Source of the DNA: JAJFHI01 sp050633705
Lineage (GTDB): Bacteria; Pseudomonadota; Alphaproteobacteria; Rhizobiales; Hyphomicrobiaceae
Direction of reading: 5' to 3'
Length of the DNA: 64,000 nt
NCBI GenBank assembly: GCA_050633705.1
Contig: JBOEGZ010000001.1
Coordinates: 248,001-312,000 of the forward strand
A program made the translations under genes and the position numbers. This document shows, piece by piece, positions 7,718 to 17,054 of this stretch (the first letter of the stretch is position 1; each line of letters starts with the position of its first letter). The notes under the pieces were generated by a model. The model was not told the DNA's origin. It was given only the letters and a program-made list of their open reading frames with translations, and searched no databases.

Positions 7718-9610
7718 CTATTGTGTTGCACCACCGGTTGCACGTTGGAATTGGCCTTCATTGATTTCCACGCCAATCGCCTTCTGGACAGCCGTGACAT
7801 ACTCTGCCAGTTGGTCACGTTGCAAATCACGCTGCAGTTCGGTCAAGAGGCTTTTGCGATTTTCGTCACTCGGTTTTTCGGCCTTTTTAATTTCAACGAC
7901 ACGGAATACAGAACGTGACTTATCATTTTCCGTTGCCGCCGAACTGATGCCGCCAACAGGAAGCAAGAACGACTGGGTGATCGCAGCCTGGGTTAAACCT
8001 TGCGGTATTGTTGTGCGTGTCAGCGCTGGCGTTTTTGAAACTTTGCCACCGATTTCTTCGCCGACCTTGGCGAAGTCTTCGCCATTTTTGAGTTTGGCCA
8101 CAGCTTTGTCTGCCAGCTCTTTGAGCATAGCGCGGCGTTTGTCTGTTTCCCATTTGGCTTTGACTTCATTTTTGACCTGGTCAAAGTTTTTTTGTTTCGG
8201 CGCGGTGACATCTAAGACGTCAACCCATGCAAAGCCGCCATCCCTCAAGCGGGCAGGTTCAGATTCAAGTCCGACCTGGCCTTCAAACCCGGTGTTTAAA
8301 ATTACCGTACTGTTTTGGCTGTCCAAGACGTTCTTGCCGTCTGCGTCTTTATTCTCAGAGCTCACTGCCGCGACGTCTTGGAAGGGCAGGTCAAGGTCTT
8401 TGGCAATGTCTTTGAGCGGTGTGCCAGCGGCGCGACCGTCGTCAACTTTGTCGAACAGTTTTTGAATTTCGATCGATGCCTGTTCCTGGGCCAGTCGGTC
8501 GCGGACTTGAGACTTCACGTCATCATAAGTTTTTAAAATACCAGGTGTAATCTCTGTGACGCGCAGTAATACCGTCGTAAATGTGCCCTGCGTCACATCC
8601 GATACTTTTTCTTTCTCAAGGGCAAAAGCGACATCGGCGATTTTCTTGTCGATCATCTTCTTCTTAGTCAAAACGCCAAGTTCGATATCGTTTTCATTTG
8701 CGCCAGCTTCTTTGGCAACTTCAACAAAATCTTTGCCGCCATCAATTGCTTTTTTTGCAGCTTCAGCCTTGGCCTTGTCGTCAAAAGAGATTTGTTGAAT
8801 CTTGCGCGTTTCCGGCGTGTCGTAGCTGTCCTTGGTGCGTTCGTAGCTGGCCTTAATGTCAGCTTCGTCAATGATGACTTTTTTTGCAAACTCATCCTGC
8901 GATAGTGTGAGGATTGCCAATTGGCGCAGTTCCGGCACCATGTAGTTTTGCTTGTTCTGCTCGTAGGTGTCTTTGAGGTCTTTTTCGGTTGGCGTCGGCA
9001 AGGTGACGGCTTTGTCAGCGTCAATTGTTGCAAACTCGACAATGCGTGTTTGCGTGCGCCACTCATGGACGATGTCAATGAGAGGGTCTGGTACACTTGT
9101 CGCGGAAAGAAGAGCGCTGGTAATTTGGTTGCGCAATTCATCTTTGCGCCGCAAATCCAAAAATCCGCGTTGGCTCAAACCGATTTGTGCAAGCGATTGC
9201 TTGAGAGCAATCGGCGAAAACTTACCGCTTGTATCGAGGAATTGAGGGTCTTTCTCCAAGCCTTTGACCAAGGCTTCGTCAGACAATTGCAAACCAAGAC
9301 TTTGGGCATGTTCTTCGACAGCGGTCGCGCCAATGATGCGCGATAAGACTTGGCGATCGATGCCAATGGCTTTGGCTTGTTCTGAAGAAATCGTTCGACC
9401 GGCTTGGCGAGAAAGATCACTGATTTCCCGGCGGTAGTCGCGTTCAAATTCCTGCACGCTGATTTCTTTGTCACCGACGGTTGCAACTGAGGTGTTGGAA
9501 AACCCTGTAAAGACATCGGCGATGCCCCAGACAGCGAAGCTCAAAACAAGCAAAGCAATCAGAATTTTCGCCAGGATGCCTGATGTACTCCGGCGCAGCT
9601 GTTCGAGCAT
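7718..9610 (-). CDS. ppiD: Membrane-anchored peptidyl-prolyl isomerase PpiD/SurA-like
   Basis: Periplasmic folding factor anchored in the inner membrane, acting on proteins leaving the Sec translocon. At 630 residues it matches PpiD. A short cytoplasmic start is followed by one membrane segment (ILIALLVLSFAVWGIADVF, residues about 16-34). Next come a SurA-type N-terminal helical chaperone domain, a central parvulin-like segment (TRKIQQISFDDKAKAEAAKKAI) and a charged helical C-terminus. It is the first gene of the minus-strand run leading into trpE, as is common in Hyphomicrobiales, and is divergent from tpiA. Confidence 0.9.
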   Translation of the reverse strand: MLEQLRRSTSGILAKILIALLVLSFAVWGIADVFTGFSNTSVATVGDKEISVQEFERDYRREISDLSRQAGRTISSEQAKAIGIDRQVLSRIIGATAVEEHAQSLGLQLSDEALVKGLEKDPQFLDTSGKFSPIALKQSLAQIGLSQRGFLDLRRKDELRNQITSALLSATSVPDPLIDIVHEWRTQTRIVEFATIDADKAVTLPTPTEKDLKDTYEQNKQNYMVPELRQLAILTLSQDEFAKKVIIDEADIKASYERTKDSYDTPETRKIQQISFDDKAKAEAAKKAIDGGKDFVEVAKEAGANENDIELGVLTKKKMIDKKIADVAFALEKEKVSDVTQGTFTTVLLRVTEITPGILKTYDDVKSQVRDRLAQEQASIEIQKLFDKVDDGRAAGTPLKDIAKDLDLPFQDVAAVSSENKDADGKNVLDSQNSTVILNTGFEGQVGLESEPARLRDGGFAWVDVLDVTAPKQKNFDQVKNEVKAKWETDKRRAMLKELADKAVAKLKNGEDFAKVGEEIGGKVSKTPALTRTTIPQGLTQAAITQSFLLPVGGISSAATENDKSRSVFRVVEIKKAEKPSDENRKSLLTELQRDLQRDQLAEYVTAVQKAIGVEINEGQFQRATGGATQ

Positions 9611-9961
9611 ATTTTCGTCTTCCAGATCGTTGCCGCCAAAGAGACCGAGACTGTCGGCTTTTGGCGAGGGTCAGTATTGAGTTTGGGCGTTGGCCACCAG
9701 ACGGTGATCATTGCCGCGTGTTATGCGGCCTGAGAGATAGCGAAAGCAAGGCCCCCCTTACAAGGGCTTCTTTACGTGTGAGGTCTGAAAAATCTAAATA
9801 ATGTCGGAAAAGGTGGATTGCGGAGCAATTTTTTACCACGAACAATGATGAAAAACCCTGTTGGCGAGGTGATGAAGCTGTGCAGGTGGTGTATTGAAGG
9901 CTGCCAGTGACCACCAGTTTTATCATCGGTCAATAAATCTCAGATTCATAAGGATTAACTC
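9611..9961. other. Divergent ppiD/tpiA intergenic region
   Basis: 351 nt without a convincing gene between two divergent core genes. It should hold both promoters. I checked it for a tRNA (no acceptor pairing, no T-loop consensus) and saw none. AAGG about 8 nt before the tpiA ATG is a reasonable ribosome-binding site. Confidence 0.5.
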
Positions 9962-10726
9962 ATGACGACCCCGAAGATCCGCCCATTGGTTGCTGGAAAT
10001 TGGAAGATGAATGGACTGAAAGCGTCTGTGGCGGAGGCTTTGGCAATGCGCGAGGGCGCCAATGAAGCAAGTGTTCAGGGTGCGGATGTCTTGATCTGCC
10101 CGCCTGCGACTTTGCTTATGGCGCTCAGTGAGATCGTCTCTGATAGTCGCGTGCTGGTTGGTGGTCAAGATTGCCATACGGCGACCGCTGGTGCCCATAC
10201 GGGAGACTTATCGGCTGAAATGCTGGCTGATGCCGGTGCCTCGTTCGTCGTCGTCGGACATTCAGAGCGCCGGGGCGATCATGGTGAGTCGGACGAAAAC
10301 GTGAAATCCAAGACCGAAGCGGCTCATCGTGCCGGGCTTATTGCGATTGTTTGTATCGGAGAGACGGCTGGCCAGCGTGAGGCGGGGCTCACGCTTGATG
10401 TTGTGAACTGTCAGCTGCAGTCTTCGTTGCCTGATCAGGTGACCGCTGCCAATACGGTCATTGCTTATGAGCCGGTCTGGGCCATTGGCACAGGCCTGAC
10501 ACCGACGCCCGACGACGTTGGCGAGGTCCACGCAGCGTTACGCCAGTCATTGGTCGTACGTTATGGGGATGAGGGTGCGGCGATGCGGTTGCTCTATGGA
10601 GGCTCGGTCAAGCCTGCGAATGCATCCGAACTTATGGGAATTGACAACGTCAATGGCGCACTGATCGGTGGCGCCAGTCTCAAAGCGAAAGATTTCTTAG
10701 GCATTTTAGCAGCCTATGCGACCTGA
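9962..10726 (+). CDS. tpiA: Triosephosphate isomerase TpiA
   Basis: Interconverts dihydroxyacetone phosphate and glyceraldehyde 3-phosphate. It is a 254-residue TIM barrel with all catalytic landmarks: Lys in AGNWKMNG, His in VVGHSERR, Glu in AYEPVWAIGTG, and the phosphate-binding YGGSVKPANA. It heads the tpiA - small secreted protein - secG - pyrG run. With tkt and pgk about 10 kb away, several central-carbon enzymes are clustered in this part of the chromosome. Confidence 0.97.
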   Translation: MTTPKIRPLVAGNWKMNGLKASVAEALAMREGANEASVQGADVLICPPATLLMALSEIVSDSRVLVGGQDCHTATAGAHTGDLSAEMLADAGASFVVVGHSERRGDHGESDENVKSKTEAAHRAGLIAIVCIGETAGQREAGLTLDVVNCQLQSSLPDQVTAANTVIAYEPVWAIGTGLTPTPDDVGEVHAALRQSLVVRYGDEGAAMRLLYGGSVKPANASELMGIDNVNGALIGGASLKAKDFLGILAAYAT

Positions 10727-10844
10727 CGTACGGGCGCGAGTTGACGTTTGCGCCGTCGGGCGCGGCTAATATATCGCCACGGGCCAACGAGTTATTGTTA
10801 AACTCTGATATGCCCACAAATGGGCTCCATTTTGAGTTGTTTTT

Positions 10845-11291
10845 ATGCTTATGACGTTTCACCAGATCCTGTTGGGCTCAAGCCAAGTCGCCTGTTTTTG
10901 CCGTTATGTCGCCATGATGATTGTTATCTCAGTGGGTCTTGGCAGCGGGCCTGTCTTGGCCGACAAGCCCTTGACGCTGAACGACTGCAAGGCCCTGGAA
11001 GCCGACAAGGCCGATGCCGTCCAGCAAGGTCTTGCAAAAGATTTGGCGCGAGGCCCGGAATGGGCCAAAGCGAACTTGGGTGCAGAGCGATTACGCGAAA
11101 TTCTGCGTTTGATTGAAATTGAAGAACTGTTGAATTTTCGTTGTGTGAAGGTATTCAAAATCGCAGCGGAAGAAAAAAATCGCAGAGATCGAGAAGCCGC
11201 GCGCCGCAAGGGGATCATTATTCCACCTCTGCCATCTAAGAACCCCAAACGGGCTGCATCTCTCAACGCCTCCTCGCTACAAGCCCGCTGA
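10845..11291 (+). CDS. Small exported protein conserved between tpiA and secG
   Basis: Unrecognised function. The 148 residues begin with a signal peptide ending around GPVLADKP, followed by a helical charged region with two Cys (NDCKALEADKAD and LNFRCVKVF). The segment GPEWAKANLGAERLREILRLIEIEELL is its core. A basic, Pro-rich tail follows. From memory, related small proteins with this core are found at the same place in other Hyphomicrobiales; I cannot verify that here. The true start may be internal, at the ATG-ATG pair near 10914, which would leave a more compact signal peptide. Confidence 0.7.
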   Translation: MLMTFHQILLGSSQVACFCRYVAMMIVISVGLGSGPVLADKPLTLNDCKALEADKADAVQQGLAKDLARGPEWAKANLGAERLREILRLIEIEELLNFRCVKVFKIAAEEKNRRDREAARRKGIIIPPLPSKNPKRAASLNASSLQAR

Positions 11292-11496
11292 AGGCTGGCT
11301 GTTTGCGTGATATTTGTTGGCCCACCCGTGACGACACAACCTCACGTTCAGGGCTAGTACTTGTCTCAGGGCTGGTGTAGACACCACGTCAACAAATAAT
11401 CGAAATGGTCCGCGCTTTGGTGTCGGGCCTGATGTTGAATGCTAAAATCCGCGAAAGTTAGGAAATTTAGCTAGGAATTTGAAGGCTTTAGTAGCT

Positions 11497-11910
11497 ATGG
11501 CAACATTCTTGTTGGTTGTTCACCTGATTATTGCGGCCGCTCTGGTGGCGGTCGTCTTGATGCAGAAATCAGAAGGCGGCGCTCTAGGTATGGGCGGCGG
11601 TGGCGGTGGCGGCGGTGGTTTCCTGTCCGGTCGCGGCACGGCGAACTTGCTGACGCGTACAACGGCTGGTCTTGCGGCAGCATTTTTTTGTACCAGCATT
11701 CTGCTGACGATTTTGGCTCAGCGTAAGGCTCCAGATTCAACCGTTCTTGATGATCTGACCACCAAGACGTCAGCGCCTGCCACGGCAGGTGATGGCACGG
11801 CCAAAAAAGATGGCACCACACCACCTGCCTCGACTGGTGGCGGTGTGCTTGATGCGCTGGAAAGCGGCAAAGCTGGCGAGATGGTCCCAGCAGCACCGAC
11901 CGAACGCTAG
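11497..11910 (+). CDS. secG: Preprotein translocase subunit SecG
   Basis: Small two-TM subunit of the SecYEG channel. TM1 (FLLVVHLIIAAALVAVVLMQ) is followed by the family hallmark QKSEGGALGMGGGGGGGGG loop and FLSGRGTANLLTRTT. TM2 (LAAAFFCTSILLTILA) comes next, then a Pro/Thr/Ala-rich tail typical of alphaproteobacterial SecG. The ATG at 11497 is preferred over an in-frame TTG at 11479, because GAAGG lies about 11 nt before the ATG and MATFLLVVHL aligns with known starts. It precedes pyrG, the usual order. Confidence 0.93.
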   Translation: MATFLLVVHLIIAAALVAVVLMQKSEGGALGMGGGGGGGGGFLSGRGTANLLTRTTAGLAAAFFCTSILLTILAQRKAPDSTVLDDLTTKTSAPATAGDGTAKKDGTTPPASTGGGVLDALESGKAGEMVPAAPTER

Positions 11911-12105
11911 ACGTTCTAGACACGATCAAGAGTTCTGAGAGCGGGTGGCAAGGCGCAAGTTTTGCCGCTCCGTCTCGTTTGTCTTGACGAAACGTGGGCA
12001 AAATTAACCCAGACCTCAGTTTTTTTGGCCGAACAGGCACGTCGATGTGGATGTGGCAATAATAACGCTTCGAATCATCGCCATTTCATGCGAGATCGGA
12101 CTCCC

Positions 12106-13731
12106 ATGCAACGCTACATCTTCATCACCGGCGGCGTGGTCTCCTCACTTGGAAAAGGTCTCGCTTCCGCAGCACTTGGTGCGGTTCTTCAAGCGCGCGG
12201 ATATTCTGTCCGCCTGCGCAAACTCGATCCGTACTTGAACGTCGACCCCGGGACCATGAGCCCTTATCAGCACGGCGAAGTTTTCGTCACTGATGATGGC
12301 GCAGAGACGGACCTCGACCTTGGCCACTACGAGCGCTTTACTGGTGTTCCGGCGAAGAAGTCGGACAACATCACCACCGGTCGGATTTATCAAGATATCA
12401 TCGCGAAGGAGCGTCGCGGAGATTACCTGGGTGGAACGGTCCAGGTCATTCCCCATGTCACGGATGCGATCAAAAACTTTGTTGTCAGTGGCAACGAGGA
12501 TGTTGATTTCGTTCTCTGCGAGATCGGTGGAACTGTTGGCGACATTGAAGGTTTGCCGTTTTTTGAAGCGATCCGTCAGCTTGGCAACGAGCTTCCACGT
12601 GGCGCCTCAATCTTTATCCATCTGACGTTGATGCCGTTTATCCCATCGGCAGGCGAGCTAAAAACAAAGCCGACGCAGCACTCGGTGAAAGAACTGCGCG
12701 GTATCGGTATTCAACCCGACATTCTGATGTGTCGCGCCGATCGCGAAATCCCAACTGCGGAACGCAAAAAAATCGCACAGTTTTGTAACGTTCGCGAAGA
12801 TGCTGTGATTCAGGCTCTTGACGTTAAATCGATCTATGATGTGCCACTTGCTTATCATAACGAAGGACTTGATGAGCAGGTTCTGGCAGCGTTCGGGATA
12901 ACCGGTGCACCAAAGCCCGATCTCGCCCGATGGGAGGAGATCTCACAGAATATCGCAGCCCCGGAAGGTGAGGTGACGATTGCCATTGTCGGCAAATACA
13001 CAGGCCTCAAAGATGCTTACAAGTCACTCAACGAAGCCTTGATGCACGGTGGCATTGCAAATCGTGTGCGCGTCAAACTCGAGTGGATTGAAAGCGAAGT
13101 TTTCGAGCGTGAAGATCCAACGCCTTATCTTGAGGGCGTTAACGGCATATTGGTGCCAGGTGGATTTGGAGAACGTGGTGCGGAAGGTAAAATACTTGCC
13201 GCTCGCTTTGCGCGCACGCGCGACATTCCATATTTCGGAATATGTTTCGGCATGCAAATGGCGACAGTCGAATATGCACGCTTTGTCGGAATTGAGGATG
13301 CCAGTTCAACAGAGTTTGGAACAACAGAAGAACCTGTCGTCGGCCTGATGACCGAATGGATGGCTGGCAGCGAACTTGAAGAGCGCAAACAAGGTGGTGA
13401 CCTTGGTGGCACGATGCGTCTTGGCGCATTCGATGCAACCCTCGTTGAGGGAACACGTGTTCATGACGTCTATGGCAACACTGAAATTTCTGAGCGTCAT
13501 CGCCATCGCTACGAAGTCAACATGCGCTACCGTGAGAGGCTGGAAGCAGCTGGCCTGACGTTTTCTGGCGTTTCACCGGATGGGTTGCTACCTGAAATCG
13601 TTGAGATCCCATCTCACCCGTGGTTCATCGGTGTGCAATTCCACCCGGAACTTAAAAGTCGCCCCTTCGAACCCCACCCATTGTTTGCAAGCTTCATTGA
13701 GGCGGCTGTGGCACAAAGCCGGTTGGTGTGA
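12106..13731 (+). CDS. pyrG: CTP synthase PyrG
   Basis: Aminates UTP to CTP using glutamine. From the ATG at 12106 the protein is 541 residues, the normal length, beginning MQRYIFITGGVVSSLGKG, the synthetase P-loop. The N-terminal half shows GTMSPYQHGEVFVTDDGAETDLDLGHYERF in two adjoining motifs. The C-terminal amidotransferase has the nucleophile in FGICFGMQM and the His-Glu in GVQFHPELKSRPF. An upstream in-frame ATG at 12088 is possible. The downstream gap holds a GC-rich structured element rather than a simple terminator. Confidence 0.97.
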   Translation: MQRYIFITGGVVSSLGKGLASAALGAVLQARGYSVRLRKLDPYLNVDPGTMSPYQHGEVFVTDDGAETDLDLGHYERFTGVPAKKSDNITTGRIYQDIIAKERRGDYLGGTVQVIPHVTDAIKNFVVSGNEDVDFVLCEIGGTVGDIEGLPFFEAIRQLGNELPRGASIFIHLTLMPFIPSAGELKTKPTQHSVKELRGIGIQPDILMCRADREIPTAERKKIAQFCNVREDAVIQALDVKSIYDVPLAYHNEGLDEQVLAAFGITGAPKPDLARWEEISQNIAAPEGEVTIAIVGKYTGLKDAYKSLNEALMHGGIANRVRVKLEWIESEVFEREDPTPYLEGVNGILVPGGFGERGAEGKILAARFARTRDIPYFGICFGMQMATVEYARFVGIEDASSTEFGTTEEPVVGLMTEWMAGSELEERKQGGDLGGTMRLGAFDATLVEGTRVHDVYGNTEISERHRHRYEVNMRYRERLEAAGLTFSGVSPDGLLPEIVEIPSHPWFIGVQFHPELKSRPFEPHPLFASFIEAAVAQSRLV

Positions 13732-13740
13732 GCAAAGGGG

Positions 13741-13868
13741 GGGACCGGCCCCCGACCGGCCCCGACGGTCAAGACCAGTGCGGCGGCTCTCTGGACTGGT
13801 ATGGGCGGCCGCTGACTGGTCGAGCCTAGTCTTCTCTGGGTCGGGGCCCAGTCTGGTCGGTCTGGTCA
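13741..13868. repeat. GC-rich nested inverted repeats downstream of pyrG
   Basis: Directly after pyrG lies a GC-rich stretch with nested complementary arms. GGCCCCGAC (13758-13766) pairs with GTCGGGGCC (13840-13848). GACCAGT (13773-13779) pairs with ACTGGTC (13815-13821). GCGGC (13780-13784) pairs with GCCGC (13808-13812). The motif CTGGT recurs five times. There is no following T-run, so it is not an ordinary terminator. It could be a REP-like palindromic element, an mRNA-stabilising 3' structure or a small RNA. Confidence 0.6.
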
Positions 13869-14021
13869 ATGTTGTCATCATACAAGCAGGCCGAGCCGCA
13901 AGATTGCAGCGGCGTGTGTGTTGAAGCTGTGTGTTAGCTTGGAAGTTCGGGCGGCACCAAGGTCTAAGGCAATGGGCTAATTGGTTGTTAAGCCTTGAAT
14001 TTGCGCCGCAATAAAAAAACG

Positions 14022-14618
14022 CTAGCGCTTTTTGCCAAACAGCGAACTGACCATGCCCACTTTTTTAGGAGTTTCCGGTTCTGCGGCGCGGCGCGTTGCA
14101 GGTTTAGCGACCATCTGAGCTGCTGCTGTGAAGCGCACGCCGGCGCGATGTCCCTCGCACCAAACAACCTCACAGGCATATTGGATACTTTCTATTGGAA
14201 TGTAGACGCTGAATTGGTCAGGCAGGCGCGCAATGGACGAGCCATCACGGGTCTCGATTTGTAGGCCGGTTGAGGAAGAATCAACCACGTAAGCTGAGAT
14301 TTGAGCGTTGCTCGTAGGCGTCAGTAAAACTGCCGGCAGACGACGCACGCGCCGCATGGCCCAGCGGCCATCTTGAGTTTGGTTGTTGTCATGTATCAAT
14401 GGCGCATTTTCAGAAATGGCAGAGACAGCCGGCTGAACAGCCCTTTGTAACTTTGTCATTGTAAACTCAAACAATCGATCTGGATAAAGAACCAAGGCCA
14501 CTATCGCACCATTGGGTAAAGGAGTCGTACCCAGACTGCTTATAATTTTATCGAGTTTGAGTTCTGTTTGATCAAAAATACTGGTGCAGCAGCAACTTTT
14601 GATAAGTTTGTTTATCAT
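14022..14618 (-). CDS. PilZ-domain protein
   Basis: A 198-residue protein. A poorly defined N-terminal half is followed by a PilZ domain from about residue 87: RRVRRLPAVLLTP carries the RxxxR motif and DSSSTGLQIETRDG the (D/N)xSxxG motif. Both are the c-di-GMP-binding elements of PilZ. The basic C-terminus (KKVGMVSSLFGKKR) is probably disordered. It likely senses c-di-GMP, though the output cannot be read from sequence. It is a single gene; the terminator of the upstream M15 peptidase lies just before it. An internal start at MTKLQRAV is possible. Confidence 0.8.
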   Translation of the reverse strand: MINKLIKSCCCTSIFDQTELKLDKIISSLGTTPLPNGAIVALVLYPDRLFEFTMTKLQRAVQPAVSAISENAPLIHDNNQTQDGRWAMRRVRRLPAVLLTPTSNAQISAYVVDSSSTGLQIETRDGSSIARLPDQFSVYIPIESIQYACEVVWCEGHRAGVRFTAAAQMVAKPATRRAAEPETPKKVGMVSSLFGKKR

Positions 14619-14632
14619 TCAGATCCAACAAA

Positions 14633-14664
14633 AAACGGCACCAATTAAGGTGCCGTTTCAGGAT
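14633..14664 (-). terminator. Intrinsic terminator of the M15 peptidase gene
   Basis: A perfect 10-bp stem (AAACGGCACC at 14633-14642 with GGTGCCGTTT at 14649-14658) has a 6-nt loop. Read on the minus strand it runs directly into a T-run. It lies about 95 nt past the stop of the peptidase gene and before the PilZ gene, separating the two transcripts. Confidence 0.85.
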
Positions 14665-14752
14665 TAAATTGTCGGTATCTGTGTGTTGTTAACTTTCCAT
14701 CACAGAAAATCAAAACGCAACGACGATGAACGTCTCACAGTCCGAATTTCAT

Positions 14753-15367
14753 TTAACCTTTGTTCGTGTGATCGATAGCTTTGTAAGAATAACGTTTCTT
14801 TTTGTATCGACGCTTTGAGTAGCGCTTCTTTTTTGAATAACGCTTCTTCGAGTAATATTTTTTGGAATAGCGTTTTTTGCGATACTTGCGACTCTTAGAT
14901 TTGTAATAGGATTTTTTCTTGTAACGCTTCTTTGAAGCATATTTGCGTTTTTTACCAACCGGACGACCCTTGGCGCTCACGCAATGATGAAAGCGTACGC
15001 GTGGACCATTATCGATGTGGATGTGATGCATGCCGCAGCTGTAGGTGCCAAGGCCACCGCCGTGATTTGATCGAAGATAGGCAAGAACTTGGCGGTATTT
15101 TCCACGCGGTGGATGGAAGTCAACAGCGCGACACGATGCGTGATAGCTGCGTTTGCCGCTGCCAGCGATACGTGCGCCAGGGCGGTGTGTTGAGACGATA
15201 CGGACAGGACCAAACTTCTTTCTGATCTGTGCGAGTTTTGCCTTAACTGTACCTGGAAGGCATCCTGTTGATGCAGCTTGGGCAACGTGTGGTGTCGCAA
15301 CGGCAAAGCCGAGTGCGCATACAAACGCTGCGGCAGCAAAGCGCGCTGCACGAATAATTTTGCTCAT
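14753..15367 (-). CDS. Exported M15-family peptidase with Lys/Tyr-rich tail
   Basis: From the ATG at 15367 (GGAGA upstream) the protein is 204 residues with a signal peptide ending near HVAQAAS. Residues about 36-130 form an M15A-type zinc D-Ala-D-Ala-peptidase-like domain. Likely zinc ligands are His76 and Asp83 (SYHASCRAVDF) and His117 (MHHIHIDNGP). Such enzymes trim peptidoglycan. The C-terminal 65 residues are almost only Lys, Arg, Tyr and Ser in imperfect KKRYSK units, an unusual polycationic tail. An in-frame ATG at 15448 would precede the signal peptide with a charged extension and is less likely. Confidence 0.85.
   Translation of the reverse strand: MSKIIRAARFAAAAFVCALGFAVATPHVAQAASTGCLPGTVKAKLAQIRKKFGPVRIVSTHRPGARIAGSGKRSYHASCRAVDFHPPRGKYRQVLAYLRSNHGGGLGTYSCGMHHIHIDNGPRVRFHHCVSAKGRPVGKKRKYASKKRYKKKSYYKSKSRKYRKKRYSKKYYSKKRYSKKKRYSKRRYKKKRYSYKAIDHTNKG
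14776..14953 (-). repeat. Degenerate tandem repeat coding Lys-Lys-Arg-Tyr-Ser units
   Basis: The DNA encoding the tail of the M15 peptidase repeats short units reading roughly AAGCGCTACTCNAARAA on the coding strand. These give KKRYSK and KKYYSK peptides. The repetition is imperfect, so the tail has probably grown and shrunk by slippage or recombination. Confidence 0.6.
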
Positions 15368-16156
15368 GGATATATCTCCGACGATTTTTTTAAACTTACG
15401 ATCGGTGGAGTTGTGCCCCCACTCATCTCGCGTCGGGCGGGGTCCCATGCGAAAAAGACAAGATCAAGTCTTTTAACTAAGATGGCGACAAAATGTACCG
15501 CAGCATCAATGTGTCACGGCTGTTTGTTCGAAGTGAGCAATAGCTTCCGTGAAAGCCTGAATTCATTGCTATTTGCTTTGAAACTTTGCTGCGACAATTC
15601 GAACAAAACGACGAAATTCACAAATTTCGAATATACGCGACATTTTTCTCACGAACCCAAATTCGATGAAAATTGCTGTGTTTTACAGTTTAAAAATTTA
15701 GAAACGTGAAAGGCGTTTGCGCGTGAATAACGTTGCAAAGAATGAGCTTTTGTGACGTCTGTATTTTTGCGCATTTATGGCAATGATATCTGATGAAAGA
15801 ATTCGACGGAGCAGCTCGTTCATTTCACTTTACCAACAAGTTGAATGTGACGTGGCTGAGCCTCACAAGTGCAATGCCCTAAGAACCAGCACTGATTTAA
15901 AGAGTACGATTTTCTCAGGCGCGGATTGTCCGCTACGAAATATGTCTAAGCCGGTTTTGTGTGATCGCCCTTGATGAGAGTGATGAGTTGAAACGTCGTT
16001 AAATGAAAGCAACCACTTCATGAACCGCCTCTTTGTTTTTTGGCCCTCGCGAAGGATCACCTGCGATCACAGAACTTCGAGGAAATATCGAAGGCCTTTT
16101 TTAAAAGCGCAAAAACGCCCCTCGTCTCTCAAACAAAGCCAGGTTATAAGGTTGGC
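15368..16156. other. Long intergenic region before kdsA
   Basis: About 790 nt without a supportable gene, AT-rich in the middle (15580-15700). The short open frames in it have no ribosome-binding sites and no protein-like composition. It separates a minus-strand peptidase gene from plus-strand kdsA and should hold both promoters. I saw no stable hairpin or tRNA. Confidence 0.4.
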
Positions 16157-17002
16157 ATGAACACACATTCAAAAGTGAAACCGCAACGTCAGGTTTCGAT
16201 TGGCACCGTGACCTTTGCCAATGATGCGCCGATCAGCGTATTTGCTGGTCCTTGCCAGATGGAAAGCCGAGCGCATGCGCTCGAAACAGCGCAGGCCCTG
16301 AAGGAGATTGCGGCGCGACTTGGTCTTGGGTTGGTCTATAAAACATCCTATGACAAGGCCAATCGGACCTCATTGTCAGGCAAGCGTGGGTTGGGTTTAT
16401 CCGCCGCTCTCGATGTCTTTGCAGAAATTCGAGAGACGACAGGGTTGGCGATTGTCACAGATGTGCACGAAGCTGCCCAATGCACTGAGGTTGCCAAAGT
16501 CGTGGACGTTCTCCAGATTCCAGCCTTTCTTTGTCGTCAGACCGATTTGCTTGTTGCGGCTGCAAAGACCGGCGCCGTAATAAAAATCAAGAAGGGTCAG
16601 TTTTTGGCGCCTTGGGATATGAAAAACGTTGTGGCGAAGGTGGTCGAAACTGGAAACTCAAATGTCTTGCTGACAGAGCGTGGCGCATCGTTTGGTTACA
16701 ACACACTCGTTTCAGATATGCGCTCGCTTCCGATCATGGCTGACTTGGGCTGTCCTGTGATTTTCGACGCCACACATTCGGTTCAGCAACCTGGAGGCCA
16801 GGGCACATCTTCGGGGGGAGACCGGCGATTTGTGCCGGTATTGGCCCGTGCAGCCGTTGGCGTCGGTGTGGCAGGTTTGTTTATTGAAACTCACGAAGAC
16901 CCGGACAATGCCCCATCTGACGGGCCAAACATGGTGCCACTCGACCAGTTTGAAGACCTGATGGGTGAATTGATGGCGATCGATCGGGTTGTAAAGTCGT
17001 GA
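16157..17002 (+). CDS. kdsA: 3-deoxy-8-phosphooctulonate synthase KdsA
   Basis: Condenses arabinose 5-phosphate with phosphoenolpyruvate to Kdo-8-phosphate for lipopolysaccharide core synthesis. From the ATG at 16157 it is 281 residues, the family length. Motifs are VFAGPCQMESRAHAL, KTSYDKANRTSLSGKRG, IKIKKGQFLAPWDM and FDATHSVQQPGG. In many relatives eno follows kdsA; here it does not. Confidence 0.96.
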   Translation: MNTHSKVKPQRQVSIGTVTFANDAPISVFAGPCQMESRAHALETAQALKEIAARLGLGLVYKTSYDKANRTSLSGKRGLGLSAALDVFAEIRETTGLAIVTDVHEAAQCTEVAKVVDVLQIPAFLCRQTDLLVAAAKTGAVIKIKKGQFLAPWDMKNVVAKVVETGNSNVLLTERGASFGYNTLVSDMRSLPIMADLGCPVIFDATHSVQQPGGQGTSSGGDRRFVPVLARAAVGVGVAGLFIETHEDPDNAPSDGPNMVPLDQFEDLMGELMAIDRVVKS

Positions 17003-17054
17003 TGCGCTACGTAGCACACGCCGAACGCAATCGGCGTTCATAATACAAAATATA

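Noticed and set aside
9611..9961. tRNA gene in the ppiD/tpiA gap
   Set aside because: No cloverleaf pairing and no GGTTCRAnTCC T-loop consensus found.
14010..14035. Palindromic AAAAACGCTAGCGCTTTTT at the end of the PilZ gene as a terminator
   Set aside because: The complementary arms leave a loop of only two bases and overlap the stop codon, so a stable hairpin is unlikely.
15468..15974. Short frames in the gap before kdsA
   Set aside because: Composition is that of AT-rich non-coding DNA and no start signal is visible.
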